In this document: positions 10,978-22,800 of the stretch, one piece after another
Layout of the letters: the number at the start of each line of letters is the position of its first letter
Position numbering within the stretch: position 1 is the first letter of the stretch
Source of the DNA: Clitoria ternatea
Lineage: Eukaryota; Streptophyta; Magnoliopsida; Fabales; Fabaceae
Assembly (NCBI GenBank): GCA_037962975.1
Contig: CM075673.1
Location: forward strand, 120,361,001-120,425,000
Length of the DNA stretch: 64,000 nt
Reading direction: 5' to 3'
The notes under the pieces: generated by a model
Told to the model about the DNA's origin: nothing
Seen by the model: only the letters and a program-made list of their open reading frames with translations
Databases searched by the model: none
Program-made: the position numbers and the translations under genes

Positions 10978-11204
10978 TGTTCCCCCCGAGTTTAGGGAGT
11001 GGTCCCCACAAACCTCTCCACTTCACTTAGTGGTAGGCTGATTAAGATTATAGCTTAATGGGCCAAGGCCCACTTTGTAACCTAGGTATAAAGGCACCTA
11101 CAATACGCATGTTGTAAGCTAAGTGACACATTATAGAGATTAATATACCTAATTCCTAGGAAGATTGGCCTAGGGTTTTATGCTCTAAGCTCTTAGTGTG
11201 AACA
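10978..11204 (+). repeat. 3' LTR of element A
   Basis: 227 bp, preceded by the purine tract GATAGGGGGCTCC (10965-10977), with TATAAAG at 11087-11093. It is followed by the TTCAT duplication at 11205-11209. Confidence 0.93.
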
Positions 11205-11209
11205 TTCAT

Positions 11210-11633
11210 AAACAAACACTTATACTATTAACATTTTTATTATTATTTACACCTTTTGTATATGAAAAAATCATTTAAACCGAAAAACCTAATTTCATAT
11301 ATCTTTATAGATCATATAAGAAAAGGGTTCAAGTTTTTTAGGTGGAAAAAATAGGTCAATGACCAATGCTACAGGGGAAATCATTAAACCACGGTTGATT
11401 CTCATTACATTACGTGAATATTAATATATAACATCAACTTGAATATATTTATAATATTTTTAGTTATAATTAATATATTATCAATAATTTTTTTATTAAA
11501 TATATTCTTAATAATATACTTATTATAAGTATAGTTAATAATATCATTAAATATTTTATGAATATAAATACAATGAAACATAGTTAAAGTATATTTTAAA
11601 AATATTATTTAATAATGTATTTAAAGTATATTA
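11210..11633. other. AT-rich spacer, left arm of an inverted repeat
   Basis: No gene. From about 11366 (GCTACAGGGGAAA) to about 11500 the sequence is the reverse complement, with mismatches, of 61760-61905 on the far side of element C. Matching words include AACATCAACTTG against AACATCAATTTG and TATATTTATAATAT. It looks like one arm of a fold-back element or MITE. Confidence 0.6.
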
Positions 11634-11638
11634 TTAAA

Positions 11639-11879
11639 TGTTCCCTTGGATTGGAGGAGGTCCTACAGTACTCCCTTTTCCCTTATTTTTAGACAACAAT
11701 AAAAAGGGATCCTGATTATCCCTTGATCTTAGTAAAATACAGTTACGTCTACATTACTGTAGACCTAGATCGAAGCCCCTCCCTCCCCCCCGTTTCTATC
11801 TTTACCATTGTATAAAAACGAGCTCAAAGTCTCATTTATAATTCAAATGACACATTATTGAGTGAATTACAATCCTAAT
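11639..11879 (+). repeat. 5' LTR of element C, first part
   Basis: Starts TGTTCCCTTGGATTGG, carries TATAAAA at 11811-11817, and stops at the TSD CTAAT where D begins. It aligns with the 3' LTR at 61219-61460 through shared runs such as GGGATCCTGATTATCCCTTG and TTTCTATCTTTACCATTG. Confidence 0.87.
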
Positions 11880-12125
11880 TGTAACACCCTCGGTTAACTA
11901 GGATAATTTCTTCCACTAGATCATCCTACTTAACTGAGATGTTACAAGTTTTAGAAAGATGTGAAATTTTTTTTCCTTTTGTTCATTAAAGCTCTGGCAG
12001 AACATGAACATTATATATCATATTGTTATATAATACGTGGTTGTGACAACATTCTATACATACTCTAAAAATCAGGGGCATACAGGCTCCCACAACCTAT
12101 CACAACTACATCACCTACTGACCCT

Positions 12126-12866
12126 CTATTCATCCTCTGACGGTGCTGAACTGGAAGGGTCTCCATCAATGGATGGCCGCAGTTGTCTTGTAGGGTGTCG
12201 ATTGTGATAGACAAGGGAAACAAATGCGAGGAGGTCTCTCTCAACTCTAGCTAGGAACCTGGTCATTGGCAGGAGATAATTTTGTCAAACCTGAGCCTTA
12301 GTTTCCAAGGCAGGAGGATGGATGGATATTGGCTTGATGGGGATGGTAGTGGGTATTGTGTCTGGTGTGGTCTCAAAGTCTATGGTCATAAGGTTTACTG
12401 GTTCTTCCTCAGAGTCTTCCTATGAATCTCCTTTTGATACTGTAAGTTCAAAGGATCAAGGCACGTACTTAGGTGTGGGTGATCTAGGAACTCTCGGGGG
12501 CTCAGGCTGAGGGTGTGGACCCAGGCGGTCCTCGTTTGTATACTCTCCGTGTTTTGCTAACTCCTTGAGCTCTTCTACACTCAGTGGGCGAGATGGATCT
12601 TCGTGGTAGTGAAAAGTGCTTTTGATCACCTCTAAGTCCTTATCATAGGGCTGCGAGGCCTCAGCAGGTCGGCAAGTTGGCACATTATTTGGATCTTCCT
12701 TAACCACTCCCAGGGTACTCAGACCAACTTCGTCGATCATAGGTAATCCTTTCTGGCAGGTCTCGTCTTCGGAACAGAGTCGTTTATTCGGTCTAAAAAT
12801 GTAGGTGTAAAGGGTGAGGAATAACCCCCCACTCATAGAAAACAGAGAAGTTGTCATTCCTAACAA
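12126..12866 (-). pseudogene. Unrecognised degenerate ORF inside element D
   Basis: A minus-strand frame of about 246 codons runs from 12866 to a TAG at 12126-12128 and holds three internal stops (12456-12458, 12420-12422, 12285-12287). Composition is protein-like: EPPRVPRSPTPKYVP, an acidic stretch DSEEEPVNLM, FLARVERDLLAFVSLVYHN, and an ending in DPSSSAPSEDE. I do not recognise the family. The first ~23 codons may be noncoding, since TACATTTTTAG near 12797 looks like a 3' splice site. The related element G lacks this stretch, so it may be captured sequence. Confidence 0.45.
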
Positions 12867-14166
12867 TTCTCCTAACCAGCATACAAGTCATATTCCAACC
12901 TAAATCTAAGGATTGGGCCTTAGTCCCACATCACCCACTATTCATTAACCTCATAAAACGTCATCCCTAACTCAGTTTAATCCACTTATTATTTCCTCAC
13001 CTCTCATCTACAGTTCATCATTTTGCTATCACATCAACATTATCACATGCATACATATAAGACACCAGAAATCAATCAATCATATTGCTATGTATGAATG
13101 CAGTGTTCCATTAATTATTCTTTCTTTACCATCGTAAATGCAATGCATGTGGGCCCAAAATCTCATGATCATAATCATTGGAATCCGTCTTGCTTAGTCT
13201 GACACTAGGGACAATGTTTCCACACTAGAGTGATCAGAGCACGCCAACTCCCAAGATTCTTCAAAGGGATCGAACGCTCTTATCTTCCATCGTACCCCTT
13301 GATGTATGCTCTACTCTTAACCAAAGTCATATGCAGATGATGCATGCTCAATGCACAATCTTTTATCTTTGATTATACTAGTCACCAGTAAGGTCCTACT
13401 AACAATCCACCTTTGTCCTTAATGTCAGGGGTCGTTTTATTTCATCTTGCTCCTGATTGAGTACTTCAGTCACCTGCTTGAACTCTACTAATTCCATCCT
13501 CATTATTTCTCTCTCTCGTCTAACTTTATGGGTTTGGGATCGTTAGGGATTACCCTAAGTTTCTTATGATGTTATTTTGTATATTACTGAGTGGGAACTA
13601 GTTGATTTGGTTGAGGGATGTTATTTACTAGAGGTTTAGGTTACCTTAGTTCAATTATTATTTATGAGTGTATTTGGTGTTATCTATTCGCTAATTTATT
13701 TCTTGTTTACTGTTTATATCTTTATCCATTCAGTAGAGGATTAATTATGTGCAGGGGTAGATGTAACCTAATTTAATTTGGAACTCCCTTCTAGGTGGGG
13801 TTAATTATTTGGATGATATCTTATTTCTTTTCAACTCTTAGGAATTTATTCAAATTATCTTAAGTTACCGGCCAATAATTAAGGACAAAAGGAGTCAAAC
13901 ATCATTGTCCACCATATCTCATATCACTATCCCGTTCCTCGGTGCGTCACCATCTTATCACCTCATTCTGGGGTACATATCATCATACCATTCCTTATCA
14001 CCCCACGTCATAATCATCCCATAGTCAGGACCCTTACTGAGACTTATTCTTTGTTTTATGTTTCCCAATACAATTCATCGTAATATACATCTATAACTGG
14101 CACACCATAAATCCATGCAAACATATCACATGTACAAGCATCACACAGGTTCACCCAAGGAATTTA

Positions 14167-14199
<33 letters not shown>

Positions 14200-14790
14200 T
14201 ATATACATTCAACTTATGCACATACTCAAGCAGCATACCAATCAGTCGCACATATATTTCGTTATCTACTAATTTCCTCTCCCTTTTATCTTGGCATAAC
14301 ATATTATTATTATAGGGGTTATCGTATTTAATTTCATCTTAATTATACACTAGCTGGTTCGATTCCTATTACTTATCTCTTGTCTAATTTATATCGGTAC
14401 TAGCAATAATTGTTACTAATATTTAATTGGTTACTAGCTTCTCATAAAATGGGTGTGATATGCTCTTATAAATTTTACTCGATGTGGACCTTATTATTTT
14501 CCTTAGTTTATAAAATCTCTTTCTCTATTACTAAATCCTTTGTTATTATTACTATTTGGAGTATGAGAAAATCATAGTTGCTACTTTATCATTATTTCCT
14601 AGTTTATTAGCTCGTACACACACACATATAATCCTATAAAAATAAACAAAACCTCATTTCATTTTTAACCATTAACTATAACAATTTTATTTACTTTAGT
14701 GCTTTATTATTATTTTTGCTGGTATTTTATAAAACTCGCAATCCACTATTTATGTATTAACTCGATATACCTTATATTTTTATTATTATC
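12867..14790. other. Noncoding body of element D, left part
   Basis: AT-rich sequence without open frames of note. It includes a (CA)n microsatellite at about 14168-14203. It ends at TTATC (14786-14790), the left target duplication of element B. Confidence 0.6.
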
Positions 14791-14992
14791 TGATCCGGTC
14801 TTGAGACCGGTCCCTGGACTTAAAAATAATTTGACTAAAATCTATCTTTTGGAACCGGCATGACGTGATGACCGATGTGAGCCATTCTCTCAACACCGAT
14901 ATCTCATGTAATAAAATGGTTTAAACACCAGAATCTGTTGCCACGTGAAAGGTCCCATAACTGACCCAATTGTGAGTTGTTCACTCAATACC

Positions 14993-17900
14993 CGTGACAC
15001 CCTTGATTAACTAGGACTAATTCCCACACTAGAACGTCCTATTTAATTAAGGAGTCACTAATTTTGAGAAAGATAGGAGTTTTTTTTATTGGTGATCATC
15101 AGCACATGATTTAAAATAAGTTTATAATATAGATCAATTCTTTAACATAAGCGTACTTAAAAGAGTACGGGGCTCACAGGCTCCCAATAACAGCTACTAC
15201 GAAATATCAACATAAAAAAAATGTCAAGATCTATAACGGTCTCGACACAAACAAAAAATATACATAGTCCAAGCTCTTAGTCCAATGTTCTCTACTACAG
15301 GTAGTCCAAACTTTGTTCACACTCACCTTGACCCTTCGCTGATGATCACAGGCAGGAAAAACAATATGCAACACGAAAGGGGTGAGTAAAAGCTCTCAAT
15401 CCATAATATCCAAATGCAAGGGTAGCTTAAATATTTAACAAACATATAAATACCAAGCAAAGAGAAAGATTATGCACAACATACCTTAGAATAATCATAC
15501 AGTACTTCAAAATACACAAGGAAAAAGGAACACCAACAGGGTTAGTCAAACAATTATGGTATGCTATACATGTGTTAGGTTCAATTATTACTCATCTTGA
15601 TTTAATACCAATATTCAATGGGGCCTAACTTCCACTTATCAATCTTACATACCAATAACCATGTGCACAACCATCCAACCTTATTCTCCCTTCCCAACTA
15701 AAGCGACCAGAGCTCTCCTCGTTCTGGTTTTCACAAATGGATAAAGACCCGCAGTCCTATCATCACAATGGCCAATCATATCTCTACAGAACGGGCACTC
15801 CACGGTCCTGACAACACTCGCTCTGAGTCAAAGTACACCAGATCTACCACGGGCTATCCAGCCTCGGGCACGAATCCGAACCATTAGACGCCCGCTCTGG
15901 TATACTCCCACCAACAGGGTTGGAACACTGATTGTTCCCCAATATACCCATCATTGTATGCTTAGAGGATCACTTTACATCCCTCCTCATACTCCTTATG
16001 AAATATGCAATTTACTTATTTCATCGTAAGGGTGTCCGAGTTCTAGACGGAACCTCGCTTATTCAATGTATTTGTCCTTAAGGCATTTATAACCAATTAT
16101 CATGAAATTTTCTAACAAGTACCCTAGCATGTCAGAGCCTAGGTGCCCCCTAAAAATATTTCTTTAGGAACACTGAGGCTAGGCCTAAAACATAAGTTTT
16201 GTACGAAAAGTTTTCCAAGACTTTTAGTCGTCTAATTTTCTAAATTCTTTCTAAGTAAATTTTATAAAAATATTAGTTTTACAATTCCTTGCTCATTTTT
16301 ATTTTCAATTCTAAATATAAGTCATTACATTGAAAAAATTAATCTTCTTTAGAGAAAAGTAAGCATAAAAATACTTGGCTTTCCTTGTGATATTTCAGGC
16401 CATTTAACGATATTGTCCTGCGTATTAATTTACGATGAACTTGATATATTGGCCTAAAATTTTAGATTTACTAAAACCTTTCAAAAATATTTTATTATAA
16501 CTAGTAAAAATTCATTCTAACTCATTAGAGAAAGGAAAATTTCCTATAAGTTTCGTTTTATCAAAAACTTTATTTTTGTCATAAAATCTAGAAAACTCCA
16601 AATTAAGTGATTCCAAAGACAAAAGTTCTTAACTTTTTAAATGCTAATTAGTTACAATAAAATTAAATATTGATTCTGCCCAAAAACCAGTTCTACACAA
16701 AAATGCACTAAGGTACCAAAATTCGTCATTTTACCTTTCGTAAAAACGCATTTAAGGCCAAGTAACATGTAAAAATATTTCCGGACCAATTTTCCTCAGT
16801 TGGGTAATTTTCTTATGTTTGAAATTCACATCTCATACCATAAAATACACCTCCAAAATAGTTTGGCCAAATTCCTCCGTTTGCCCATGAAAACACGTTT
16901 TATTCCGTTTCTAACTCACCGTTCGCGTCTAAACTCGGGTCCTTTTTTAATTCTTCATTTAATAACACACTTGCCCTAATTTTGTGATTAAATATAATAC
17001 CAACACAGTCCTACATACAGCAGCCTCATCATTTCATAATTTGTCAAAATTTAAACTTTAAACATTCTATAAATCGTTTCCTTGAATTTCAAGCATATCA
17101 CATAATTATCGTAAGTATAAGCAATCAACTTCTTAATTTAATAAAAATTATAGAATTAAAAATATATCCAAAAATCTATTTTTATCAATAAAATTCCAAG
17201 GATCAAGCCATGCAAACAAGTTTTAAGCACTAGATCATTTTAAAGCGAGATTTTACGTTAGGATCCATGAATGTTAAGTCTTTTAACTTAAGAAATATTT
17301 TTCCAGCAGCAACACACAATTAATGTAGGCTTCAATTTTATTTTTAGAGCATGTTAAATCTTCTAAAAATATAATGCTACCACAAGCCACCACTTAAACT
17401 CAAGAAAATAAATATTTTTGCATTTATAAAGACATGCATGCACTCAAAATAAATTATGCAGCATCACAATTTAACAAGTTAGTAACCATGTAATTTAATC
17501 TTCATAAAATCAAAGAATTTAACTAGATCATGGTGTAGCCATGATACCACCCAAAGATCATAATTTTTCTAAAGTAATTTTTAAGATCAATAAAATAAGG
17601 ATATTCGAGGGAGGTACTAAGGTATAAATGTTAAGGGACATTTATACCTCACCATGCATGTGAAAAATAAGGGTTTTAGACAAGCCAATACTCCCTCTTA
17701 CCGTAAGAATTTTGGCCACAAAGAGAAACACCAAGGGTTTCTAGAGTTTTCTTCAAGGTCACCATAAATTGCTACATCAAAAGAAAAAAAGATATGGTTG
17801 TTTGATGGAGGGAGAGTGACGTGATGATGGTGGGGGAAGAAAAAGATGTTGCTGTTTTTGGAAAATTCAAGAGAGAAGGTGAAATGTTTAGGATGAGGTA

Positions 17901-19275
17901 TCTTGTGTGTTGAAGTTAGAAAGGGTGGTGGTGTGGTTTGGACTTGATGTTGTTTGAAGAATGGTGGTGGTTAACGTGAATTTGGGAGGATGGAGGAGAA
18001 GAAAAGCTTGCTGGAAATTTGATAAAACTTAGAGAAAAAAGAGAAACTCAAGAGAGAAATAGTTATTTTGTGAAAGAAATGGATTTTGCATGGACTTCCT
18101 ATGGTGGACAAGGAGTCCATGGCTGAAGAGAGAAGAGAGGATATGTGTCAATTTGGTCTCATGCATTAGCTTGGTGTCTTATAAAGCCTTTCGAGTGGTG
18201 AAGAAGGAGTTTGCATGGTCATGACATGTGGCAAGGTGGTGGTGCAGTATGATTAGTTTATTCCCATGCAAGGCTGATGTGTCAAGCAACAGAGGTAGTG
18301 ACTTGCTTATGGTTTTAAGGGCTGTTATGGGTCAAATTTGGAAAAAGCTCAAACATAAAAGTTTTAGATCTTTTTCTTATCTTTAATTTTGTATATAGCA
18401 TAAAAATTTTCATTAAGAAACAAGTAAGATATAGCCCATTTACAAAAATAATGTAAGGCTATGACTGGATTGATATTTCTTGCAATAATTAATTTTTTGG
18501 AAAAATCGGTGAGTAATTTGACTTTGTTCCCTTTATCAAAGTTAAAAGGTTTGGTGAAAGAATCATTCAATTTCATGGTCATACGAATGAGAAACCTCAA
18601 AAATACTGAACATAGTGCAAGCTGTCAATGGGAAAACGTGAATCAGTGAGGTATTTTAAATTCTGGGATTTGTGGGGTAAGAATTGGCCTTTATAGTCAA
18701 CATCAAAGTTGTAGATAAATTTGATACAAAGATTTTGGGACAAAAACAACTCAAATTCAATAACGGGAGAGGGTGTTACACTCAAAATGCATACAGTGCG
18801 TAGTTTGACCTATACAGTTAACTTGAAAATAAAGTTTTCGGGCTTGAGTGTCTGGAAACGGGCATCGAGCCCTTCATGAAAATCATTATACACAATGTGA
18901 AAGATGTCTTAGGATAAAAATAACTGACTCAAGCACTCCGAATAATCACTTGGCCAGGACCAGGGGAGTTGCACAATTTAAATAACTTAAACAACAACAT
19001 TTAAATGTTTCTATTGAATTACTAATTCTCTAATTAATTAATCTTTGTTATTATAAGTATTATTATTAACATACCTATTATTATAATAATCATCACTATT
19101 ATCCACATAATTAAGTAAGAATACTCGCCATTAGTTCACGAAATCTCTTTAGAACACAAATGAGTCGTCACACAAGCAAGTCGGCCGTAGCCCAGTCATC
19201 GATACACATAAAACTTAACACATAATCAAGATATTTGGTCTCAAGGACCTATCACACAAAATAAGAGCTGTTATA
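14993..19275 (+). mobile_element. Element G: solo LTR (~4.3 kb) inside B's 5' LTR
   Basis: A perfect ATACC duplication flanks it (14988-14992 and 19276-19280). It starts CGTGACACCC, evidently a mutated TGTGACACCC, and ends GAGCTGTTATA. Comparison with B's 3' LTR shows the host sequence continuing exactly across the duplication (CAATACC then AGTGGGTTGGAG-like sequence). No coding region was seen in its 4283 bp. AT-rich, with open frames no longer than chance. Confidence 0.85.
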
Positions 19276-19280
19276 ATACC

Positions 19281-19771
19281 AATGGGTTAGAGTTGACCTA
19301 TGCCTTAGCATGCTAAATAAATAGCTTGTAAAGTGACTGATGGGTAGGTAGAGCCGTTGCAAAACGTCTCCATCGCCAGTTAGATTTACTACAGAAGACC
19401 AGAGCAAGTAATGAAATCATATACGGAAAGCTTGGTGAACAAGGAGATGTTTTCACTACTTCTAGGTATAAATACTCATGCATTAACGTAACATGTAAGA
19501 ACATTCTCTCTAACCTTACGCTTGAGCTCTAAAATTCCTTAGGACTTTAACTGACTTTAGCTTCGGAGTGTTCTTGCAGGTGACACCCCCTTTCACCCTA
19601 AAATACGTAAGGCTGGTGATTTGGTAAGAGGAATTACTCTAAGACCTTTATTTCCTATTGGAATTGATGATATAATATCAGATCCCCACTAGACCGATGT
19701 AATATTAAAGAGTGATTGAAAGATTTAAGGACTGTCATAAGGCCGGATATTGGACCTCGTCCCAGACCAGG
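19281..19771 (+). repeat. 5' LTR of element B, second part
   Basis: Continues from 14791-14992. It shares with the 3' LTR the runs GACCTATGCCTTAGCATGCT and TGACTGATGGGTAG, and a TATA box TATAAAT at 19467-19473. It ends CCCAGACCAG, a slightly altered form of the 3' LTR end. Confidence 0.85.
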
Positions 19772-19772
19772 T

Positions 19773-19791
19773 TGGCACACCCAGTGGGACC
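19773..19791 (+). other. Primer-binding site of element B
   Basis: Reads TGGCACACCCAGTGGGACC, a different primer-binding site from those of A and C. tRNA not assigned. Confidence 0.65.
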
Positions 19792-19836
19792 TGTAAATTT
19801 TTAGTCCCACAATTCATAGAAAAAAGTTAAGTCGTC

Positions 19837-22800
19837 ATGGAGGAAAGGGTTTTTGATGGGAACGTTGAAGATCTGACATTCCTAGAGCCAAGGCATTTCG
19901 TTTTCAAGACCTCCAATGTTTTAGCTTGAAAGGTGGTCCCTATGACAACTCCTGACCCAAGGGATGAGATCATTAGGCAGCTCAGGGAGAAGCTTACTGA
20001 GTTGAGACATGAACGATCTGCCCATGCAGAGAAAGTGAGCCCAAATAAGGCTCATCCTCAGCAGCCTGAAGTTTCCAGGTAAGAGATGTCACGTATATTG
20101 TCCTACTCTAGGATCCCTACATACGAGAAGAAGCAGGAAACTCATTCCTATGTAGATCAACCAAACCCTAGGCATAAGGGTATTCTTTCCAGCTCTTCTA
20201 CATCTAGATACAAGCTGAGTATCCCTTTCTCCAGAAGGTTCATGAGTATGCCTATCCCCAGGCACCTTCAAACCACCCAGCCTTTTTCTATTGGTAAATA
20301 TACTAGTGAGATAGACCCATGCAAGCATCTCGATGCTTATGTGTATGAAGCAATGTTTTTAGGGGCTGAGGCTGATGTCATGTACCGCATGTTCCCAAGT
20401 ACATTGACAGGTGAAGCCCTAACATGGTTTAAGGGTTTACTATCTAGGTGTATAGATTTGTGGGAGGAGATGGCTGATGTAACATCCCAAATTTTAGAGA
20501 AATACATTTATTGGATGATGATAATTAATTAATTAGGGTCCAATATGTGTGGGAAAAATAATTAGACACTCATTGTTATTTATCGGTAAATTAAAATTTA
20601 CTTAAATCAAATAATTTAACAAATGGTGTGGACCCACTAAGTCATATTGGATATTTGATAGGTCTAGAATATTGAGGAAATTATTGTGGTTACGGTGGTA
20701 TGATTAAAATGATTTTTGGTGTTGAGGTGATATTTATACGAACACGGCGTTTGTTAATAAATGGCGAAAATATGAGCGGAATAGAATTTAAGAAAAATGC
20801 AAATTCCTTCTCTTCTCCTCTCAACTTTCGTGGCATCTTTTCTCTCTCCTTACGCTCTCTTTTTCCCATTGGATAATAGCGATTTGTTGACTAATGGTAA
20901 AAGCAAAATGGTGCATCCTTTTATGCATTGGGTAATTCCCAATTTTACCAAAATTTCCCCTTTCTCTTCCTCATTTTTGACAGCCCATCTTCTCCCTCTC
21001 TCCTTCATTTCATTTTTCATCTTCTTCCTCAATCTCTTGGCCTCAAAACCGTTCACTCTCTCTACCACCTCCATTAACTATTTTTCACTAAAAAGTAAGT
21101 GGATTTCTTGATTTCATGTGACATTATTTGCACTTTGGAGCAAGTTTTAGGTGGTTGCATCTCATTCTTTCTCATTTTCATTTTCTCTTTGGGCTTGGTG
21201 AAGACGTTGGTGTTCTTGCCAGTTAATGGTTTCTAGTTGTTGCTTTAATGTTGTTGAAGCCTTATAATAGAAGTTTAGTTGTTATTATGATAACAAAGTG
21301 CGTATGGAACCTAATCGTAGGCTAGATGACCATTGGGACTTATTGTTGTGTTGATGATTTGAATGTAATATTGTTAGCTTGAGGATGCTTGAAATGGTGT
21401 ATTGAGTAATTGGAATTAAAGATTGGTAGATTGTGTAAAAAACCCTAAAGTGTAGAGTCTGGGGCTTTTGGTAAAATTTTGAAGATAATATGATTAATTG
21501 TCATTTAAGTGATTTTTCATATGAAAATAAAATTTTGAAATGATTGAAATTAATTATTGATTTTAGGAATTTGAGAAATCAAGAATATATGATAAGACAC
21601 TAAGTTGGTAAAAATTAGTAAGAGTGATATATAGTGGTGTTAGTATGAATGGAATCGGTATAATGTGCTTGAGATATTAAAACCCATTAAGAATGATGGG
21701 TAAGAAGTTGGGCATGTGTTGATGACTTAGGAGTTTATTGTTGTAGCCATTTAAGTTATAGAAAATAAGGATTAATGGGAAGGAATTCCTGAAACCTAAC
21801 AAAGATAAAAATTGGTGTTTATAACATGTTTAAGACATGTTAAGAATTTTAAATATGAAGGTGAATATTTAAAATTGAAATTAATGCCTTGATAGGCCAA
21901 TTGATTGAGATTTATGTATATACATAATGTAAAACCTATTTCGGACGACAAGACGGGACTGTCAAACCATTTAGACTGCTTCTCTTGAGGTAGGAGAGGA
22001 GTTTATATTCTAAATGCATGATTTGAATAATTTATGATTAATGTATATGATGTTGCTCATGGTTGCTTTGCTATAGTTATGTTGGAATTATGTGATGATG
22101 TGCATAGCAAATATGTGATTGCATTTAGAATGATGTATGTGTTGTGTCCTTGGAGGTGATTGATAGTGACTTAAGGTTTTAGCAAAAGTGTGTGCCTATG
22201 TCATATTATGAAAACCATGTATGTTTGTTGCCTATTGATAATTGATGGTGAGGATTGAATGATGTGGTTATGTTACACACCCATGAGTGATGATGAAAAT
22301 ATTAAGAAAATGATTGAATGCCATTGTATTTGTTACCAATTAGTGAATTAGAAATGATGTTGAAAAATTAAGATGATTAAAGAGATTGTGAAAGCCACAC
22401 TAAAACTTGAAACAATGGTAAGATAATTGAAATTGAAATCCACTAAGAATTGTGTGTTGACAATGTATATGTTGGTGCATACTTTTGTACTTGTCTTGAC
22501 TGGATGTGATACTTCTATTGAGAAGTTGTATGAGACTAAACCTTATTGATGGTTTAATTTTGAATTGGCAAATATGTTGATAATATATGTATTTAGAACA
22601 TGCTTGTTGATATGCCTTTTGATTCCCATGTATGGATTGATATCAATGAGACTCCTTGGCTATTATATTGTGAGAAATGTGAATTGATGCCTTAGAGATT
22701 ATGTAACAAATTGTATGCCTTGGAGAGTACTATAATTGGTTGCATGCCACTAATTCTCATGTAAGTATAAAATGTACCTCTAAATGAGAGGGTGAGAGAT

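Larger units (their letters stand above)
90..11204 (+). mobile_element. Element A: Ty3/gypsy LTR retrotransposon, Tat-type, with antisense gene
   Basis: Complete LTR element of about 11.1 kb. Two 227-bp LTRs (90-316 and 10978-11204) start TG and end CA. They differ at about 8 positions by eye (roughly 3.5%), so insertion is fairly recent. A perfect 5-bp duplication TTCAT flanks it (85-89 and 11205-11209). Order inside: primer-binding site, gag, protease, RT, RNase H of the RT, a second RNase H, integrase, tandem repeat, minus-strand gene, polypurine tract. The second RNase H between RT and integrase and the antisense ORF near the 3' end are known marks of the plant Tat lineage. All coding frames carry stops or shifts, so it looks non-autonomous. 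Confidence 0.93.

Noticed and set aside
14168..14203. Possible regulatory Z-DNA (CA)n
   Set aside because: Ordinary microsatellite with no gene nearby.
18364..18785. Short frames near 18.4-18.8 kb
   Set aside because: Inside G, no recognisable motif, length expected by chance in AT-rich DNA.
20797..21111. 104-codon frame with hydrophobic start
   Set aside because: Sits in the pyrimidine-rich part of E1. E2 has a similar C/T-rich stretch near 42290-42545 but I saw no matching frame there.
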